This document shows, piece after piece, positions 49,160 through 58,415 of a stretch of 64,000 nt of DNA. Both the position numbers and the translations under genes were made by a program. Numbering within the stretch: position 1 is the first letter of the stretch; each line of letters opens with the position of its first letter. This DNA comes from Panacagrimonas sp046594215. Lineage in GTDB: Bacteria > Pseudomonadota > Gammaproteobacteria > Nevskiales > Nevskiaceae. The stretch lies in the NCBI GenBank assembly GCA_046594215.1, contig JBKJPX010000094.1, positions 10,058 to 74,057 on the forward strand, written 5' to 3'. The notes beneath the pieces are model-generated. The model was not told where the DNA came from, made no database searches, and saw only the letters and a list, made by a program, of their open reading frames with translations.

Positions 49160-51751
49160 GTGAACCAAGACTACGAACCGCGCGCCGTCGAGCGCGCCGC
49201 CCAGGATTTCTGGCATTCCCGCCGCGCCTTCGAGGTGAAGGAAGATCCTTCGCGCGAGAAGTACTACTGCCTGTCGATGTTCCCGTACCCCAGCGGCAAG
49301 CTTCACATGGGGCACGTGCGCAACTACACGATCGGCGACGTGATGAGCCGCTACCAGCGCATGCTGGGCAAGAACGTGCTGCAGCCGATGGGCTTCGACG
49401 CCTTCGGCCTGCCGGCGGAGAACGCGGCCATCGCCAACCACACGGCGCCGGCCAAGTGGACCTACGCCAACATCGAGTACATGAAGAAGCAGCTCGACGC
49501 TCTGGGCTTCGGCTACGACTGGACGCGCGAGGTGCAGACCTGCCGTCCCGACTACTACCGCTGGGAGCAGCTGCTGTTCACACGGCTCATGAAGAAGGGC
49601 CTGGTCTACCGCAAGAACGCGGTGGTGAACTGGGACCCGATCGACCAGACGGTGCTGGCCAACGAGCAGGTCGTCGACGGCCGCGGCTGGCGCTCGGGCG
49701 CGGTGGTCGAGCGTCGCGAGATCCCGCAGTGGTTCCTGAAGATCACCGCCTACGCGCAGGAACTTCTCGACGGTCTCGACACGCTTCCTGGCTGGCCCGA
49801 TTCGGTCAAGACCATGCAGCGCAACTGGATCGGTCGCTCGGAAGGGCTGGAGTTCCAGTTCCAGATCCACGGCCACGCGCCGCTGACCGTCTACACCACG
49901 CGCCCTGACACGATCATGGGCGTGACTTACGTCGCCGTCGCCGCCGAGCATCCGCTCGCGCTGGCCGCCGCGGCCGACAAGCCCGAGCTGGCCGCGTTCC
50001 TGAAGGACGCGTCGCGCAGCGGCGTGGCCGAGGCCGAGATGGAGACGATGGAGAAGCGCGGCATGCCGCTGGGCATCTTCGCCATCCACCCGATCTCCGG
50101 CGAGAAGGTTCCCGTGTGGGCCGCAAACTTCGTGCTCATGGGTTACGGCACCGGCGCCGTGATGGCCGTGCCCGGGCACGACGAGCGCGATCACGCCTTC
50201 GCGCTCAAGTACGGCCTGGCGATCAGGCAGGTCGTCGCGATCGAAGGCCAGGCCTACGAGATCGATCGCTGGCAGGACTGGTACGCGGACAAGGTCGCGC
50301 CGACGATGCGCGTCGTGAATTCGGGTTCGCTCGATGGCCTGGACTACAAGCAGGCCTTCGATGCGCTCGTCGCTCGCTTCGAAAAGGAAGGGATCGGCAA
50401 GCGCCGCGTGAACTTCCGTCTGCGCGACTGGGGCGTCTCGCGCCAGCGCTACTGGGGTTGCCCCATACCGGTGATCTACTGCGCCAACTGCGACGCGCAG
50501 CCGGTGCCCGAAGACCAGTTGCCCGTGGTGCTGCCCGAGGACGTCGAGTTCTCCGGCGTGAAATCCCCGATCAAGGCTGACCCCAACTGGCGCAAGACGA
50601 CCTGCCCGAACTGCGGCGGTCCCGCCGAGCGCGAGACCGACACCTTCGACACCTTCTTCGAATCCAGCTGGTACTCGGCGCGCTTCACGTCGCCCGGTGC
50701 GCAGCAGCTCGTCGACGAGCGCGCGCATTACTGGCTGCCGGTGGACCAGTACATCGGCGGCATCGAGCACGCGATCCTGCACCTGTTGTACTTCCGCTTC
50801 TTCCACAAGCTGATGCGCGACGAAGGCTTCGTGAAAGGCGACGAGCCGGCGACCAACCTGCTGACGCAGGGCATGGTGGTGAAGGAGACCTACTTCACAG
50901 AGCACGATGGCAAGAAGACCTGGATCAACCCGGCCGACGTGATCATCGAGCACGACGCCAAGGGCCACCCGCTGTCCGCGAAGCTGGCCACGGACGGCTC
51001 GTCGGTGCAGATCGGCGGTGTGGAGAAGATGTCGAAATCGAAGAACAACGGGATCGACCCGCAGGTCCTCATTGACCGCTACGGTGCGGACACCGTGCGG
51101 CTGTTCGCGATGTTCGCCTCGCCGCCGGACGCCTCGCTCGAGTGGAACGACTCGGGGGTGGAGGGCGCCGCGCGCTTCATGCGACGCCTCTGGCGCGGCG
51201 TGCAGACGCATGTCTCGCAAGGTCCCGCGCCCGCGCTCGACAAGGGCACGCTCACGCAGCCGCAGAAAACGCTGCGCGCTGCGCTTCACGACACGCTCGC
51301 CAAGGTCGGCGACGACTACGGCCGGCGCAAGCAGTACAACACCGCCATCGCCGCGGTGATGGAACTCATGAACACGGTCGCGAAGTTTGAGGACGCCTCG
51401 CCGCAGGGCCGCTCCGTGTTGCAGGAGGTGTGGGAGAGCATCGTGCTCGTGCTCAACCCGATCGTGCCGCACGCCACGCATGAGCTCTGGCAGGCGCTCA
51501 CGAGCCGCAGTGACGCGCTCGATGCGCGCTTCCCGGTGCCCGACGAGTCGGCGCGCGTGAAGGACGAGGTCTCGCTGGTGGTGCAGGTCAACGGCAAGCT
51601 GCGCGGGCACATCGTGGTAGCGCGCACGGCGACGCAGGATCAGGTGATCGCCGCGGCGCTGGCAGACGAGAACGTGCGCAAGTTCATCGCCGACGCGACG
51701 CCCAAGAAGGTGATCGTGGTGCCGGGCAAGCTCGTGAACATCGTCGTATGA
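49160..51751 (+). CDS. leuS: Leucyl-tRNA synthetase
   Basis: An 863-residue class I synthetase. GTG 49160 (VNQDYEPRAVERAAQDFW) matches the family start; the ATG upstream would add an unrelated tail. HIGH-type motif HMGH lies at 49-52 (FPYPSGKLHMGHVRNYT) and KMSKS at 623-627 (EKMSKSKNNGIDP). The editing domain includes VYTTRPDTIMGVTYVAVAAE and the anticodon-binding C-terminus ends in the leucine-specific domain. lptE overlaps its stop by 4 bases. Confidence 0.97.
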   Translation: MNQDYEPRAVERAAQDFWHSRRAFEVKEDPSREKYYCLSMFPYPSGKLHMGHVRNYTIGDVMSRYQRMLGKNVLQPMGFDAFGLPAENAAIANHTAPAKWTYANIEYMKKQLDALGFGYDWTREVQTCRPDYYRWEQLLFTRLMKKGLVYRKNAVVNWDPIDQTVLANEQVVDGRGWRSGAVVERREIPQWFLKITAYAQELLDGLDTLPGWPDSVKTMQRNWIGRSEGLEFQFQIHGHAPLTVYTTRPDTIMGVTYVAVAAEHPLALAAAADKPELAAFLKDASRSGVAEAEMETMEKRGMPLGIFAIHPISGEKVPVWAANFVLMGYGTGAVMAVPGHDERDHAFALKYGLAIRQVVAIEGQAYEIDRWQDWYADKVAPTMRVVNSGSLDGLDYKQAFDALVARFEKEGIGKRRVNFRLRDWGVSRQRYWGCPIPVIYCANCDAQPVPEDQLPVVLPEDVEFSGVKSPIKADPNWRKTTCPNCGGPAERETDTFDTFFESSWYSARFTSPGAQQLVDERAHYWLPVDQYIGGIEHAILHLLYFRFFHKLMRDEGFVKGDEPATNLLTQGMVVKETYFTEHDGKKTWINPADVIIEHDAKGHPLSAKLATDGSSVQIGGVEKMSKSKNNGIDPQVLIDRYGADTVRLFAMFASPPDASLEWNDSGVEGAARFMRRLWRGVQTHVSQGPAPALDKGTLTQPQKTLRAALHDTLAKVGDDYGRRKQYNTAIAAVMELMNTVAKFEDASPQGRSVLQEVWESIVLVLNPIVPHATHELWQALTSRSDALDARFPVPDESARVKDEVSLVVQVNGKLRGHIVVARTATQDQVIAAALADENVRKFIADATPKKVIVVPGKLVNIVV

Positions 51752-52389
51752 AGACATTGCTGCGAGGTCTCGCGCTGTCCGCTTTCGTGGCGCTGCTCGC
51801 CGCCTGCGGCTTCCACGCCGCCGGCACCCGGCCGCTGCCGGAACCGCTCAGGCGTGTACGCGTGGATCTCGTCGCGCCCTACCGCGTTTCCGAGCCCCCG
51901 GTGGAGACCGCGCTTCGCGACCGCCTCGTGCAACGCGGCGCCGAGATGGTCAAAAAGGACAAGGGCGACGAGGGCGTTACGGTGATCCGGCTCTCGGACC
52001 TGCGCGAAGCGCGCGAGGTCCTATCGGTAGGGCCTGACGGCAAGGCGCTCGAATACGAGTTGATCCTGCGCGTGCGCTACGAAGTCCGCACCGGACAGCA
52101 CGTGTGGATCCCACCTTCGCAAATGGAGACGCGCCACGAGTACAGTTTCAATGCGCAACAGGTTCTGCCCAAGGAGCAGGAGGCCGAGCGCCTGCGGGAA
52201 TTCCTCGAAAACGAACTGGCCGAGATGCTGATGCTCAGGATCGAGGCGACGACGGCTCGCGTGGCGGAATCCGAAGCTGCTGCGCCAGCAGCTGCGCCGG
52301 ATGCAGCACCGGCGGCGACGACAACGGCCCCTGGACCGACGACCCCGCCGTCGACGTCAACGACCCCGACGCTGCCGCCGAGCGAGTAA
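51748..52389 (+). CDS. lptE: LPS-assembly lipoprotein LptE
   Basis: 213 residues with a lipobox (LLAAC, Cys20) right at the start of CGFHAAGTRPLPEPLRRV, the family signature. LptE plugs LptD and delivers LPS to the outer membrane. It begins inside the leuS stop, the normal gammaproteobacterial order, but holA does not follow. The last 45 or so residues are a Pro/Ala/Thr-rich tail encoded opposite the 3' end of glcF. E. coli LptE has 193 residues. Confidence 0.92.
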   Translation: MKTLLRGLALSAFVALLAACGFHAAGTRPLPEPLRRVRVDLVAPYRVSEPPVETALRDRLVQRGAEMVKKDKGDEGVTVIRLSDLREAREVLSVGPDGKALEYELILRVRYEVRTGQHVWIPPSQMETRHEYSFNAQQVLPKEQEAERLREFLENELAEMLMLRIEATTARVAESEAAAPAAAPDAAPAATTTAPGPTTPPSTSTTPTLPPSE

Positions 52390-53572
52390 GGCCGCCGGCG
52401 ATGTGCAGCGAGCAACCCACGTTGCCGCTGAGGATGAGATCCGGCGCGATGCGCGCGATCGACGCAAGACTGGGCGCGAGCAGGCGGTCGGATTCTTCGG
52501 GGTGCGTGATGAAGTGGCTGCCCGCTGCGCCACAGCAGCCCAGGCCGCGATCGAGTTCGACCACTTCCAGTGCCGGGATGCGTGCCAGCAGCGCACGCAG
52601 TCCGGCATCCGATTTCACCGTGCTCGACGCCGTGCAAGGCGTGTGCAGCGCCACGCGGATGGGCAGCGGCGCGAAGGCGAGCCGATCGGCACGCGGCAGC
52701 AGCCAGTCCGAATATTCCTTCACGCGCGCGGCGAACGCAGCGCCACCCTCGTCGGGCGCGAGCTCGGCGTAATCGCGAAGGGTCGCAGCGCAGCCCGTGG
52801 TCAGGCTCGCGATGCGCTCGGCGCCAGCGAAGGCGTCGAGGTTGCTGCGCGCGCAGGCCCTGGCCTGCCGCGGCAGCCCGGCGTGCTGGTGCAGCGCGCC
52901 GCAGCAGCCCTGGCCCGCCCCCCGCTCGACTGCGTAGCCAGCGACGGTCAGCAGGACTTCCACCGCGTGGATGGCATCGCGCTCGAAGAGGTCCGTCGCA
53001 CAGCCGCGGAACACGTAGATCGCGTCCCCCGCACCGGCGTCCCGATTGCGCGGGACCGGCACCTCGTGCGAACGCATCCCGGTCGACGGCGCGGGCACCA
53101 TCGACTCGAGCCGCGCGAGCCGTCCACGCCCCAGCAGCCGCGCACGCCGCACGAGCCCCTGCAGCCCCGATCGGCGGTACAGCATCCACTTCGTGCGCAG
53201 CATCGCGCGACCCACCGGCGACACCAGCATCGCGCCGAGCAGGCGTGTGATCCGAGTGCGCTGCGGGCGCAGCGCGGCGAGTCGCGCGCGACCGGCGTCG
53301 AGGATGTGCGAGTACGGCACACGCGCCGGACACACGTCGTCGCAGCGACCGCAGGACAGGCAACCGTCGAGATGCATTTCCATGCGCGGGCTCGCCTCGA
53401 TCAGCCCGGTCACCAGGCCTTGCACGAGCATGATGCGACCACGGGGCGAATCGCCTTCGTGCTGCGAGTCGCCGTAGGTCGGGCAGTGCGGAAGACACAG
53501 GCCGCATTTCACGCACAGGTCCGCCTCGGCCAGGAGCCGGGCATCCTGCGGCGTGGAGAAAGGCGCGGACAT
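52235..53572 (-). CDS. glcF: Glycolate oxidase iron-sulfur subunit
   Basis: A 445-residue protein from ATG 53572. It has two ferredoxin-type motifs (CVKCGLCLPHCP, with Cys20/23/26/30, and CLSCGRCDDVCP) and two CCG domains (GQGCCGALHQHAG and LGCCGAAGSHFITHPE). It passes electrons from glycolate oxidation by GlcD/GlcE. The family end PVLHPAQLLAQQL is preceded by about 23 low-complexity residues not usual for GlcF. This end lies antisense to the lptE tail (155 bases overlap). glcD and glcE are not adjacent on this side. Confidence 0.93.
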   Translation of the reverse strand: MSAPFSTPQDARLLAEADLCVKCGLCLPHCPTYGDSQHEGDSPRGRIMLVQGLVTGLIEASPRMEMHLDGCLSCGRCDDVCPARVPYSHILDAGRARLAALRPQRTRITRLLGAMLVSPVGRAMLRTKWMLYRRSGLQGLVRRARLLGRGRLARLESMVPAPSTGMRSHEVPVPRNRDAGAGDAIYVFRGCATDLFERDAIHAVEVLLTVAGYAVERGAGQGCCGALHQHAGLPRQARACARSNLDAFAGAERIASLTTGCAATLRDYAELAPDEGGAAFAARVKEYSDWLLPRADRLAFAPLPIRVALHTPCTASSTVKSDAGLRALLARIPALEVVELDRGLGCCGAAGSHFITHPEESDRLLAPSLASIARIAPDLILSGNVGCSLHIAGGLTRSAAASGSLTSTAGSSVQGPLSSPPVLHPAQLLAQQLRIPPREPSSPRS

Positions 53573-53761
53573 GCCCGGCATCATCGCGGATTCCGCAACC
53601 CGACCGGGTCTCGCGCAACCCGCGGTAGACCCGAGCACGAATATTGCGAACGACACGGCCGCACTCTGCCCCTGCTTGCCCGCTCACCTTCGTCCCTCTT
53701 TCCGCGCACGCGCGCGATATCGAAGGTGACCCCGCGCCGCGAGCTTCAACCCAAGGAGATC

Positions 53762-54469
53762 ATGATGGTTCGACGTACCGCTTTTGCAGTGATGCTGGTC
53801 GCTCCCGCGATCGCGCACAGCGAATGGAAAGGCGAAGCCGGCGCAGGCCTGCTCACCACCAGCGGCAATTCAAAGGCGCAGTCGTTCAACGGCAAGTTCC
53901 TGCTCGACTGGAAGTCCGGGGAATGGAGGAATCATTTGAACGCCGTCGCCATCAACAACGGCGACGAGGAGGGACGCTCGGCCGAGCGTTACTCCGTGGG
54001 CGACAAGCTGGACTACAACTTCACCGAACGTGACTACCTGTTCGGCGCGGTCGATTGGGAAAAGGATTTGTTCGGCGGCTTTCGCGAGCGCACGGCCGAA
54101 ACCGCCGGCTACGGCCGCCACATCCTGCTGGGCCCGGTCCATACGCTGGATGCCGAAATCGGCGCCGGCTGGCGCGAGACTGAAGAGCAGGACACCGGCG
54201 ACAAGCAGAGCGAGGCCATTGGCCGCGCGGGCGGCAGGTACCAGTGGAAGATCTCCGACACCAGCGCCTTTGCGCAGTCGCTGAAGGTGGAGTACGGCAA
54301 CAGCAACACCTTCACCGAGGCGATCAGCGAGCTCAGGATGTCCGTCGTCGGCAACATCTTCGCGTCGATCTCGTTCACCGTCCGCAACAACTCCGACGTG
54401 CCGCCCGACACCAGGAAGACCGACACCGTCACGTCCGTCAACCTTTCGTACGCTTTCGGCACGAAGTAG
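53762..54469 (+). CDS. DUF481 outer-membrane beta-barrel protein (YdiY-like)
   Basis: 235 residues; AAGGAG lies just ahead of the paired ATG codons 53762 and 53765. A signal peptide (FAVMLVAPAIAHS) is followed by the DUF481 pattern EWKGEAGAGLLTTSGNSKAQ, alternating barrel strands and a final SVNLSYAFGTK with a C-terminal aromatic strand. YdiY-like proteins are induced by salt or acid in enterobacteria, and their exact role is unknown. Confidence 0.88.
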   Translation: MMVRRTAFAVMLVAPAIAHSEWKGEAGAGLLTTSGNSKAQSFNGKFLLDWKSGEWRNHLNAVAINNGDEEGRSAERYSVGDKLDYNFTERDYLFGAVDWEKDLFGGFRERTAETAGYGRHILLGPVHTLDAEIGAGWRETEEQDTGDKQSEAIGRAGGRYQWKISDTSAFAQSLKVEYGNSNTFTEAISELRMSVVGNIFASISFTVRNNSDVPPDTRKTDTVTSVNLSYAFGTK

Positions 54470-54560
54470 GCGGGAGCTGGTGGTCCGGCGTTCCTATCGC
54501 CCAGGCTCCTGGATCAGAATAGGCACCATGGGCATTCTGCACGACAATGACGACGAGACA

Positions 54561-54579
54561 CCCGGACCTTCGTCCGGGC
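54561..54579. repeat. Copy of the intergenic CCCGGACTTCGTCCGGG-type palindrome
   Basis: CCCGGACCTTCGTCCGGGC has 7-base arms around a 4-base centre. It lies just upstream of the ferredoxin gene. Confidence 0.65.
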
Positions 54580-54627
54580 GCTGCGATGAAGCGGCCGCGC
54601 GTCTCCGCTCCTTGGCCGGGTAATCGC

Positions 54628-54987
54628 GTGAGCTTCTACGAACATCACATCTTCTTCTGCACCAACCAGCGTGCGCCGGGCGCGCGGACCTGTTGCAACG
54701 ACAAGGGCGCCACGCAGGCACGCGACCACGCCAAGGCCCGCATCGCCCAGCTCCAGCTCAACGCGCCGGGCAAGGTGCGCGTGAACCAGGCCGGCTGCAT
54801 GGAGCGCTGCGAGGAAGGTCCTTGCCTCGCCATCTATCCGCAGGGCGTCTGGTATACCTACCGCGACAAGGCGGACATCGACGAGATCATCGACCGGCAT
54901 GTCGCGGGCGGACAGATCGTGGAGCGGCTGCGACTTCCGGACGGGCCGCCCGCGCCGCCCGCGCCGAAGGACCCGGAGGAAGCATGA
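54628..54987 (+). CDS. Thioredoxin-like [2Fe-2S] ferredoxin
   Basis: About 119 residues from GTG 54628 (SFYEHHIFFCTNQRAPGART). ATG 54586 would add 14 residues of no known fold. The four cysteines of the thioredoxin-like ferredoxin fold are in FFCTNQRAPGARTCC and NQAGCMERCEEGPCLAIYP. A Pro/Ala-rich tail follows. It is a soluble electron carrier of unknown partner and overlaps the deformylase gene by 4 bases. Confidence 0.88.
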   Translation: MSFYEHHIFFCTNQRAPGARTCCNDKGATQARDHAKARIAQLQLNAPGKVRVNQAGCMERCEEGPCLAIYPQGVWYTYRDKADIDEIIDRHVAGGQIVERLRLPDGPPAPPAPKDPEEA

Positions 54988-55514
54988 TCCGCGACGTGCT
55001 GCGAATGGGCGACGAGCGCCTGCTGCGCAAGGCGCGCGAAGTGGATCGCTTCGACACGCGCGACCTGCACGGCCTGATCACCGACATGTTTGAAACGATG
55101 CGCTCGCTCGACGGTGCAGGTCTGGCGGCACCGCAGATCGGCGTGGAGCTGCGCGTCGTGATCTTCGGTTTCGGGTCCAGCCCACGTTACCCCGATGCGC
55201 CGCCGGTGCCCGAGACCGTGCTGATCAATCCCATGCTGACCCCGTTGTCGGAGACGATGGAAGACGGCTGGGAAGGCTGCCTGTCCGTGCCCGGCCTGCG
55301 CGGCGTCGTGCCGCGCTACAGCATGTTGCGCTACACCGGCTTCGACGTGCGCGGCCAGCCCATCGATCGCAGCGTCGACGGTTTCCACGCACGCATCGTG
55401 CAGCATGAGTGCGATCACCTCGATGGCATCCTGTACCCGATGCGCATCAAGGATCTCTCACGCTTCGGATTTCACGACGTCCTCTTCCCAGGCCAGGCCG
55501 ATCGCGACGAGTGA
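54984..55514 (+). CDS. def: Peptide deformylase
   Basis: 176 residues. Motif 1 GAGLAAPQIG, motif 2 EGCLSVPG (metal Cys) and motif 3 QHECDHLDG (two metal His and catalytic Glu) are intact. It removes the N-formyl group from new proteins. It is coupled to the ferredoxin gene rather than to fmt, so it may be a second deformylase of the genome. Confidence 0.95.
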   Translation: MIRDVLRMGDERLLRKAREVDRFDTRDLHGLITDMFETMRSLDGAGLAAPQIGVELRVVIFGFGSSPRYPDAPPVPETVLINPMLTPLSETMEDGWEGCLSVPGLRGVVPRYSMLRYTGFDVRGQPIDRSVDGFHARIVQHECDHLDGILYPMRIKDLSRFGFHDVLFPGQADRDE

Positions 55515-55624
55515 AGCGCGGCGGGCAGGGCCTGCCGGCGCAGGGTGGACAGGCTCATCTGCCCACGCGAGAGCGACGCACGCGTGGACATACAATCAAA
55601 CCGTTCGCCCATCCAACGCAACGA

Positions 55625-57082
55625 TCACAGCACCGGCGTGCGGATGTTGAGGGGCTCCTCGGCAGGCGGCGCGCGTTCCGGTTCGGTCTCGATCGGCACC
55701 GGTGCCTGCGGCGGATCGCCGAACAGGTACACCAGCATGTCGTAGTACGTACGCACGTTGCCCACGTAGGTCTCCGCCTCGTGGCCACGTGCGTAGCCGT
55801 GCCGGGTCTGTTGGTAATAACGCGGCTGCGTCAGCAGCGGAAGCGTGTTGCGCACGTCCACCCAGCGCGTCGCGTCCGTGCCGCGCTGCCGCGCCAGCTC
55901 CCGCGCATCCAGAAGATGGCCGTATCCCATGTTGTAGGCCGCCAGCGCGAGCCAGGTGCGGTCGGGATCCTGTACGTCGGGCGGGATCAGGTCGATCAGC
56001 CGCCGGATGTAGCGGGCGCCGCCGATGATGCTCTGCGCCGGATCCTCGCGGTTGTCGACCTCGAGGAACTTCGCCGTCTCGTTGGTGAGCTGCATGATGC
56101 CGCGCACGCCGGTGGGGCTGACCGCGGCCGAGTCCCAGTGCGACTCCTGGTAGCCGATCGCCGCGATCAGCCGCCAGTCCATGCCGAATTTCTTCCCGGC
56201 CCGCTCGAACATCGTCCGGTACTTCGGCAACCGCGTCTCCACGTGCGTGGCCAGCGCCACCGCGCCCAGATAGTTGACCTGTTCGACGTGGCCGAAGTAG
56301 CGATCGCGCAGGCGCGCGAGTTCCGCCTCGCTCTTGCCGCTCAGGTAGTGCTGCGCAAGGTTGTACAGGCTGTTGTCCACGCCATAGGGGAAAGCCCAGG
56401 CCACGTCCTGGCTCTCCGCCACGTTGAACGCCACGCGCAGCTGCGGGTAGTAGCGCTGGTTGATGGCCACCACGTCCGAAGGCGCGACGGTGTACTTGAT
56501 CTCGCCATTGGCGACCTTGAGCAGCAGCTCTTCGGTCTCCGCGTCGGCCGTCTCGGTCCACTCGAGATCCGGCGCCCACTGCTTGATCGCCGCCAGGTGC
56601 TCCGCTCCCGCGCTCTGCTGGGCGACCACCAGCCCGGCGCCGATGTCGGTGGGACCCGAGGGGCGCGAATCGCCGGCGCGGTAGACGAGTTGAGGCGTCA
56701 CGCTCAGCACCGGCTGCGTGAAGCGCAGCGCCTGGCTGCGCAGCGGCGTTACCGAGATTCCTGCCGCCGCCAGGTGCGCGCGTCCGCTGGCCACCGCCTG
56801 CAGCGATTCCGCCGCGCTGCCCACGATCACCAGTTCGAGTTCCACCCCCAGCTTCTGGGCCAGCCCCAGGGCAAGGTCGTACTCGAACCCCGTCGGACCG
56901 GCCGGGCCTTCGTAATAGGTCGTCGGGCTGTTGATGGTGGCCACGCGCAGAGTGCCGAGCGCCTGCACCTGCTCCAGCATGGTGACGCGGGGCGAGCAGG
57001 TGGACAGGGTCAGCAGCGTACCGGCGACCACGCTCAGGCCAGCCGCCCGCAGCCACGGGATCCTCGCGGCAAGCTCACGCAT
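55625..57082 (-). CDS. mltF: Membrane-bound lytic transglycosylase F
   Basis: 485 residues with an N-terminal anchor (likely lipobox LSTC, Cys29). A solute-binding-like regulatory domain (about 40-265, GTLRVATINSPTTYYEGPAG) is followed by a lytic transglycosylase domain (about 285-440) with catalytic Glu313 in IGYQESHWDSAAVSPTGVRG and the ALAAYNMGYGH block. It cleaves peptidoglycan strands to anhydromuropeptides. A Pro/Glu-rich tail ends the protein. Confidence 0.95.
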   Translation of the reverse strand: MRELAARIPWLRAAGLSVVAGTLLTLSTCSPRVTMLEQVQALGTLRVATINSPTTYYEGPAGPTGFEYDLALGLAQKLGVELELVIVGSAAESLQAVASGRAHLAAAGISVTPLRSQALRFTQPVLSVTPQLVYRAGDSRPSGPTDIGAGLVVAQQSAGAEHLAAIKQWAPDLEWTETADAETEELLLKVANGEIKYTVAPSDVVAINQRYYPQLRVAFNVAESQDVAWAFPYGVDNSLYNLAQHYLSGKSEAELARLRDRYFGHVEQVNYLGAVALATHVETRLPKYRTMFERAGKKFGMDWRLIAAIGYQESHWDSAAVSPTGVRGIMQLTNETAKFLEVDNREDPAQSIIGGARYIRRLIDLIPPDVQDPDRTWLALAAYNMGYGHLLDARELARQRGTDATRWVDVRNTLPLLTQPRYYQQTRHGYARGHEAETYVGNVRTYYDMLVYLFGDPPQAPVPIETEPERAPPAEEPLNIRTPVL

Positions 57083-57154
57083 CCTCTAGAATGCCGTCCG
57101 GTTCATGGGCTGCCGGACGCTAGCACAGCCGCCGGGTCGACAAATCCGGGCCGC

Positions 57155-57244
57155 GGAGAGGTGGCAGAGTGGTTGAATGTACCTGACTCGAAATCAGGCG
57201 TACGTGCAAACGTACCGGGGGTTCGAATCCCTCCCTCTCCGCCA
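57155..57244 (+). tRNA. tRNA-Ser (anticodon CGA)
   Basis: The acceptor stem GGAGAGG (57155-57161) pairs with CCTCTCC (57234-57240), then discriminator G and encoded CCA. The anticodon stem CCTGA/TCAGG encloses CTCGAAA, anticodon CGA, which reads UCG serine codons. A long variable arm (GTACG/CGTAC) is as expected for serine tRNAs. T-loop GTTCGAATC is intact. A T-run follows directly. Its 3' end and flank are partly duplicated at about 59.68 kb. Confidence 0.96.
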
Positions 57245-57268
57245 CTTTTTTATCTTGCACGCGACACC
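57239..57268. repeat. Candidate attachment site at the tRNA-Ser 3' end
   Basis: CCGCCACTTTTTTATC followed by TTGCACGCGACA starts inside the tRNA acceptor end. A diverged direct copy (CCGCCACTTTTCTATC followed by GCGCACGCGACA) lies at 59676-59703, with 11 identical bases and then few mismatches. Such duplications mark integration of elements at tRNA genes. The copy looks old. Confidence 0.5.
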
Positions 57269-57310
57269 CGTCGACGGAGGCTCATCCCATAGCCGACGCA
57301 CCGACCGCAC

Positions 57311-58321
57311 CTAGACCGGGTGCGTCAGTCGTGGCCAGGAATCCTGGTGCCCTTGTAGTTCGCGCAGCTGTTCGCGGGCCGCCGTACGCCAGCACTTCCG
57401 CGCGGTAAAACCCAGCTTCGCCTGCGCGTACCCGGTAGATGCGATCCAGCTCTCGCTCAGATGGACGATGGAACGGGTCAGAAACGGATCGCCCGGCAGG
57501 ACCGGATTCAGTTTTTCCATCATCCAGCCAAACGCGTGGCCGGCACGGTAGGACACGTTGTAGTGGGGCGCGGGATATCCGGTCTCTACCGCCAGGAAGT
57601 CGACCACTTCGAGCATGGTGGGAAACTCGGGCGCACAGATGTTGAACGACTCGTAATCCTCCAGGCCCTCAGTCAGCGCGGCGCGGGCAAAACCGTCTCC
57701 CAGATCGGTATCCGACGTCAGGGGCATGCGCTTGTGCCCGCGTTCCAGCCATGGCACCAGATGGGTCTTCATGCGCGGCACGTAGGCTGCGAGCAAACCC
57801 AGCGCGTTGCCGGCGCCGACGAAATGTCCGAGCCGCAAGGTCACCATCTGTGTGCCCTGGCCAGACTGCTCCTGCATGTAGCGGTCGATGTCGACCAGGA
57901 AATCCAGGTGAGGCCAGAACCCGGTGTGACGAGCCGCAGCGAAGTCGTCCAATGGCTCCTGTTCCTTACAGGGCGTGGTGATCGCGATGGTGCTGGCCTG
58001 CACGAAGCGTTTGACACCCCGCTTCAGGGCCTTGCCGATGAGATCCAGCGTGGGCTCGAGGAAACGCGTTCGCTCGACATCCACGTGATTCCACATCGAG
58101 GCCCATGCAGCGGCATTGCACACGACATCGATGTTCTCGAGAACCTCGTGACGATATCGTTCGTCCTGCAGGTCTCCGGGTCGGATCTCGCCCTTGAAGT
58201 CCTGCGGCAGTTTGTCCGGTCGGCGACAGGCCGCAATCACGTCGACATCCGGTCTGCCCATGAGGGCCTTCAGGGTGTTTCGGCCGAGGAATCCGGTGGC
58301 GCCCGTCACAAGGACTTTCAT
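57311..58321 (-). CDS. NAD(P)-dependent epimerase/dehydratase (extended SDR)
   Basis: A 336-residue protein. The Rossmann motif VLVTGATGFLGRNTLKAL opens it; VVCNAAAWASMW and a shift of the usual YxxxK to DRYMQEQ are seen, so the catalytic Tyr-x-x-x-Lys is not obvious. LRLGHFVGAGN and FNICAPEFPTMLEVVDFL are typical of the family. The substrate is unknown. It follows a TetR gene on the same strand 94 bases away and may be its target. Confidence 0.82.
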   Translation of the reverse strand: MKVLVTGATGFLGRNTLKALMGRPDVDVIAACRRPDKLPQDFKGEIRPGDLQDERYRHEVLENIDVVCNAAAWASMWNHVDVERTRFLEPTLDLIGKALKRGVKRFVQASTIAITTPCKEQEPLDDFAAARHTGFWPHLDFLVDIDRYMQEQSGQGTQMVTLRLGHFVGAGNALGLLAAYVPRMKTHLVPWLERGHKRMPLTSDTDLGDGFARAALTEGLEDYESFNICAPEFPTMLEVVDFLAVETGYPAPHYNVSYRAGHAFGWMMEKLNPVLPGDPFLTRSIVHLSESWIASTGYAQAKLGFTARKCWRTAAREQLRELQGHQDSWPRLTHPV

Positions 58322-58415
58322 GGCTTATTTTTTCCGTACGCAAGCGCAGCGTGATTTCCAGGATTCAGCGGAATGGAACGCTAGATGGCCGCGCCGAAGC
58401 GGGCGGCCCGAAACC

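Noticed and set aside
49145..51757. Long open frame antisense to leuS (similar ones antisense to the copper-radical oxidase genes at 274-2300 and 22574-24676)
   Set aside because: High GC with a GC-rich third position keeps antisense frames open. The products are Arg/His/Ala-rich with no domain, and the sense genes are certain.
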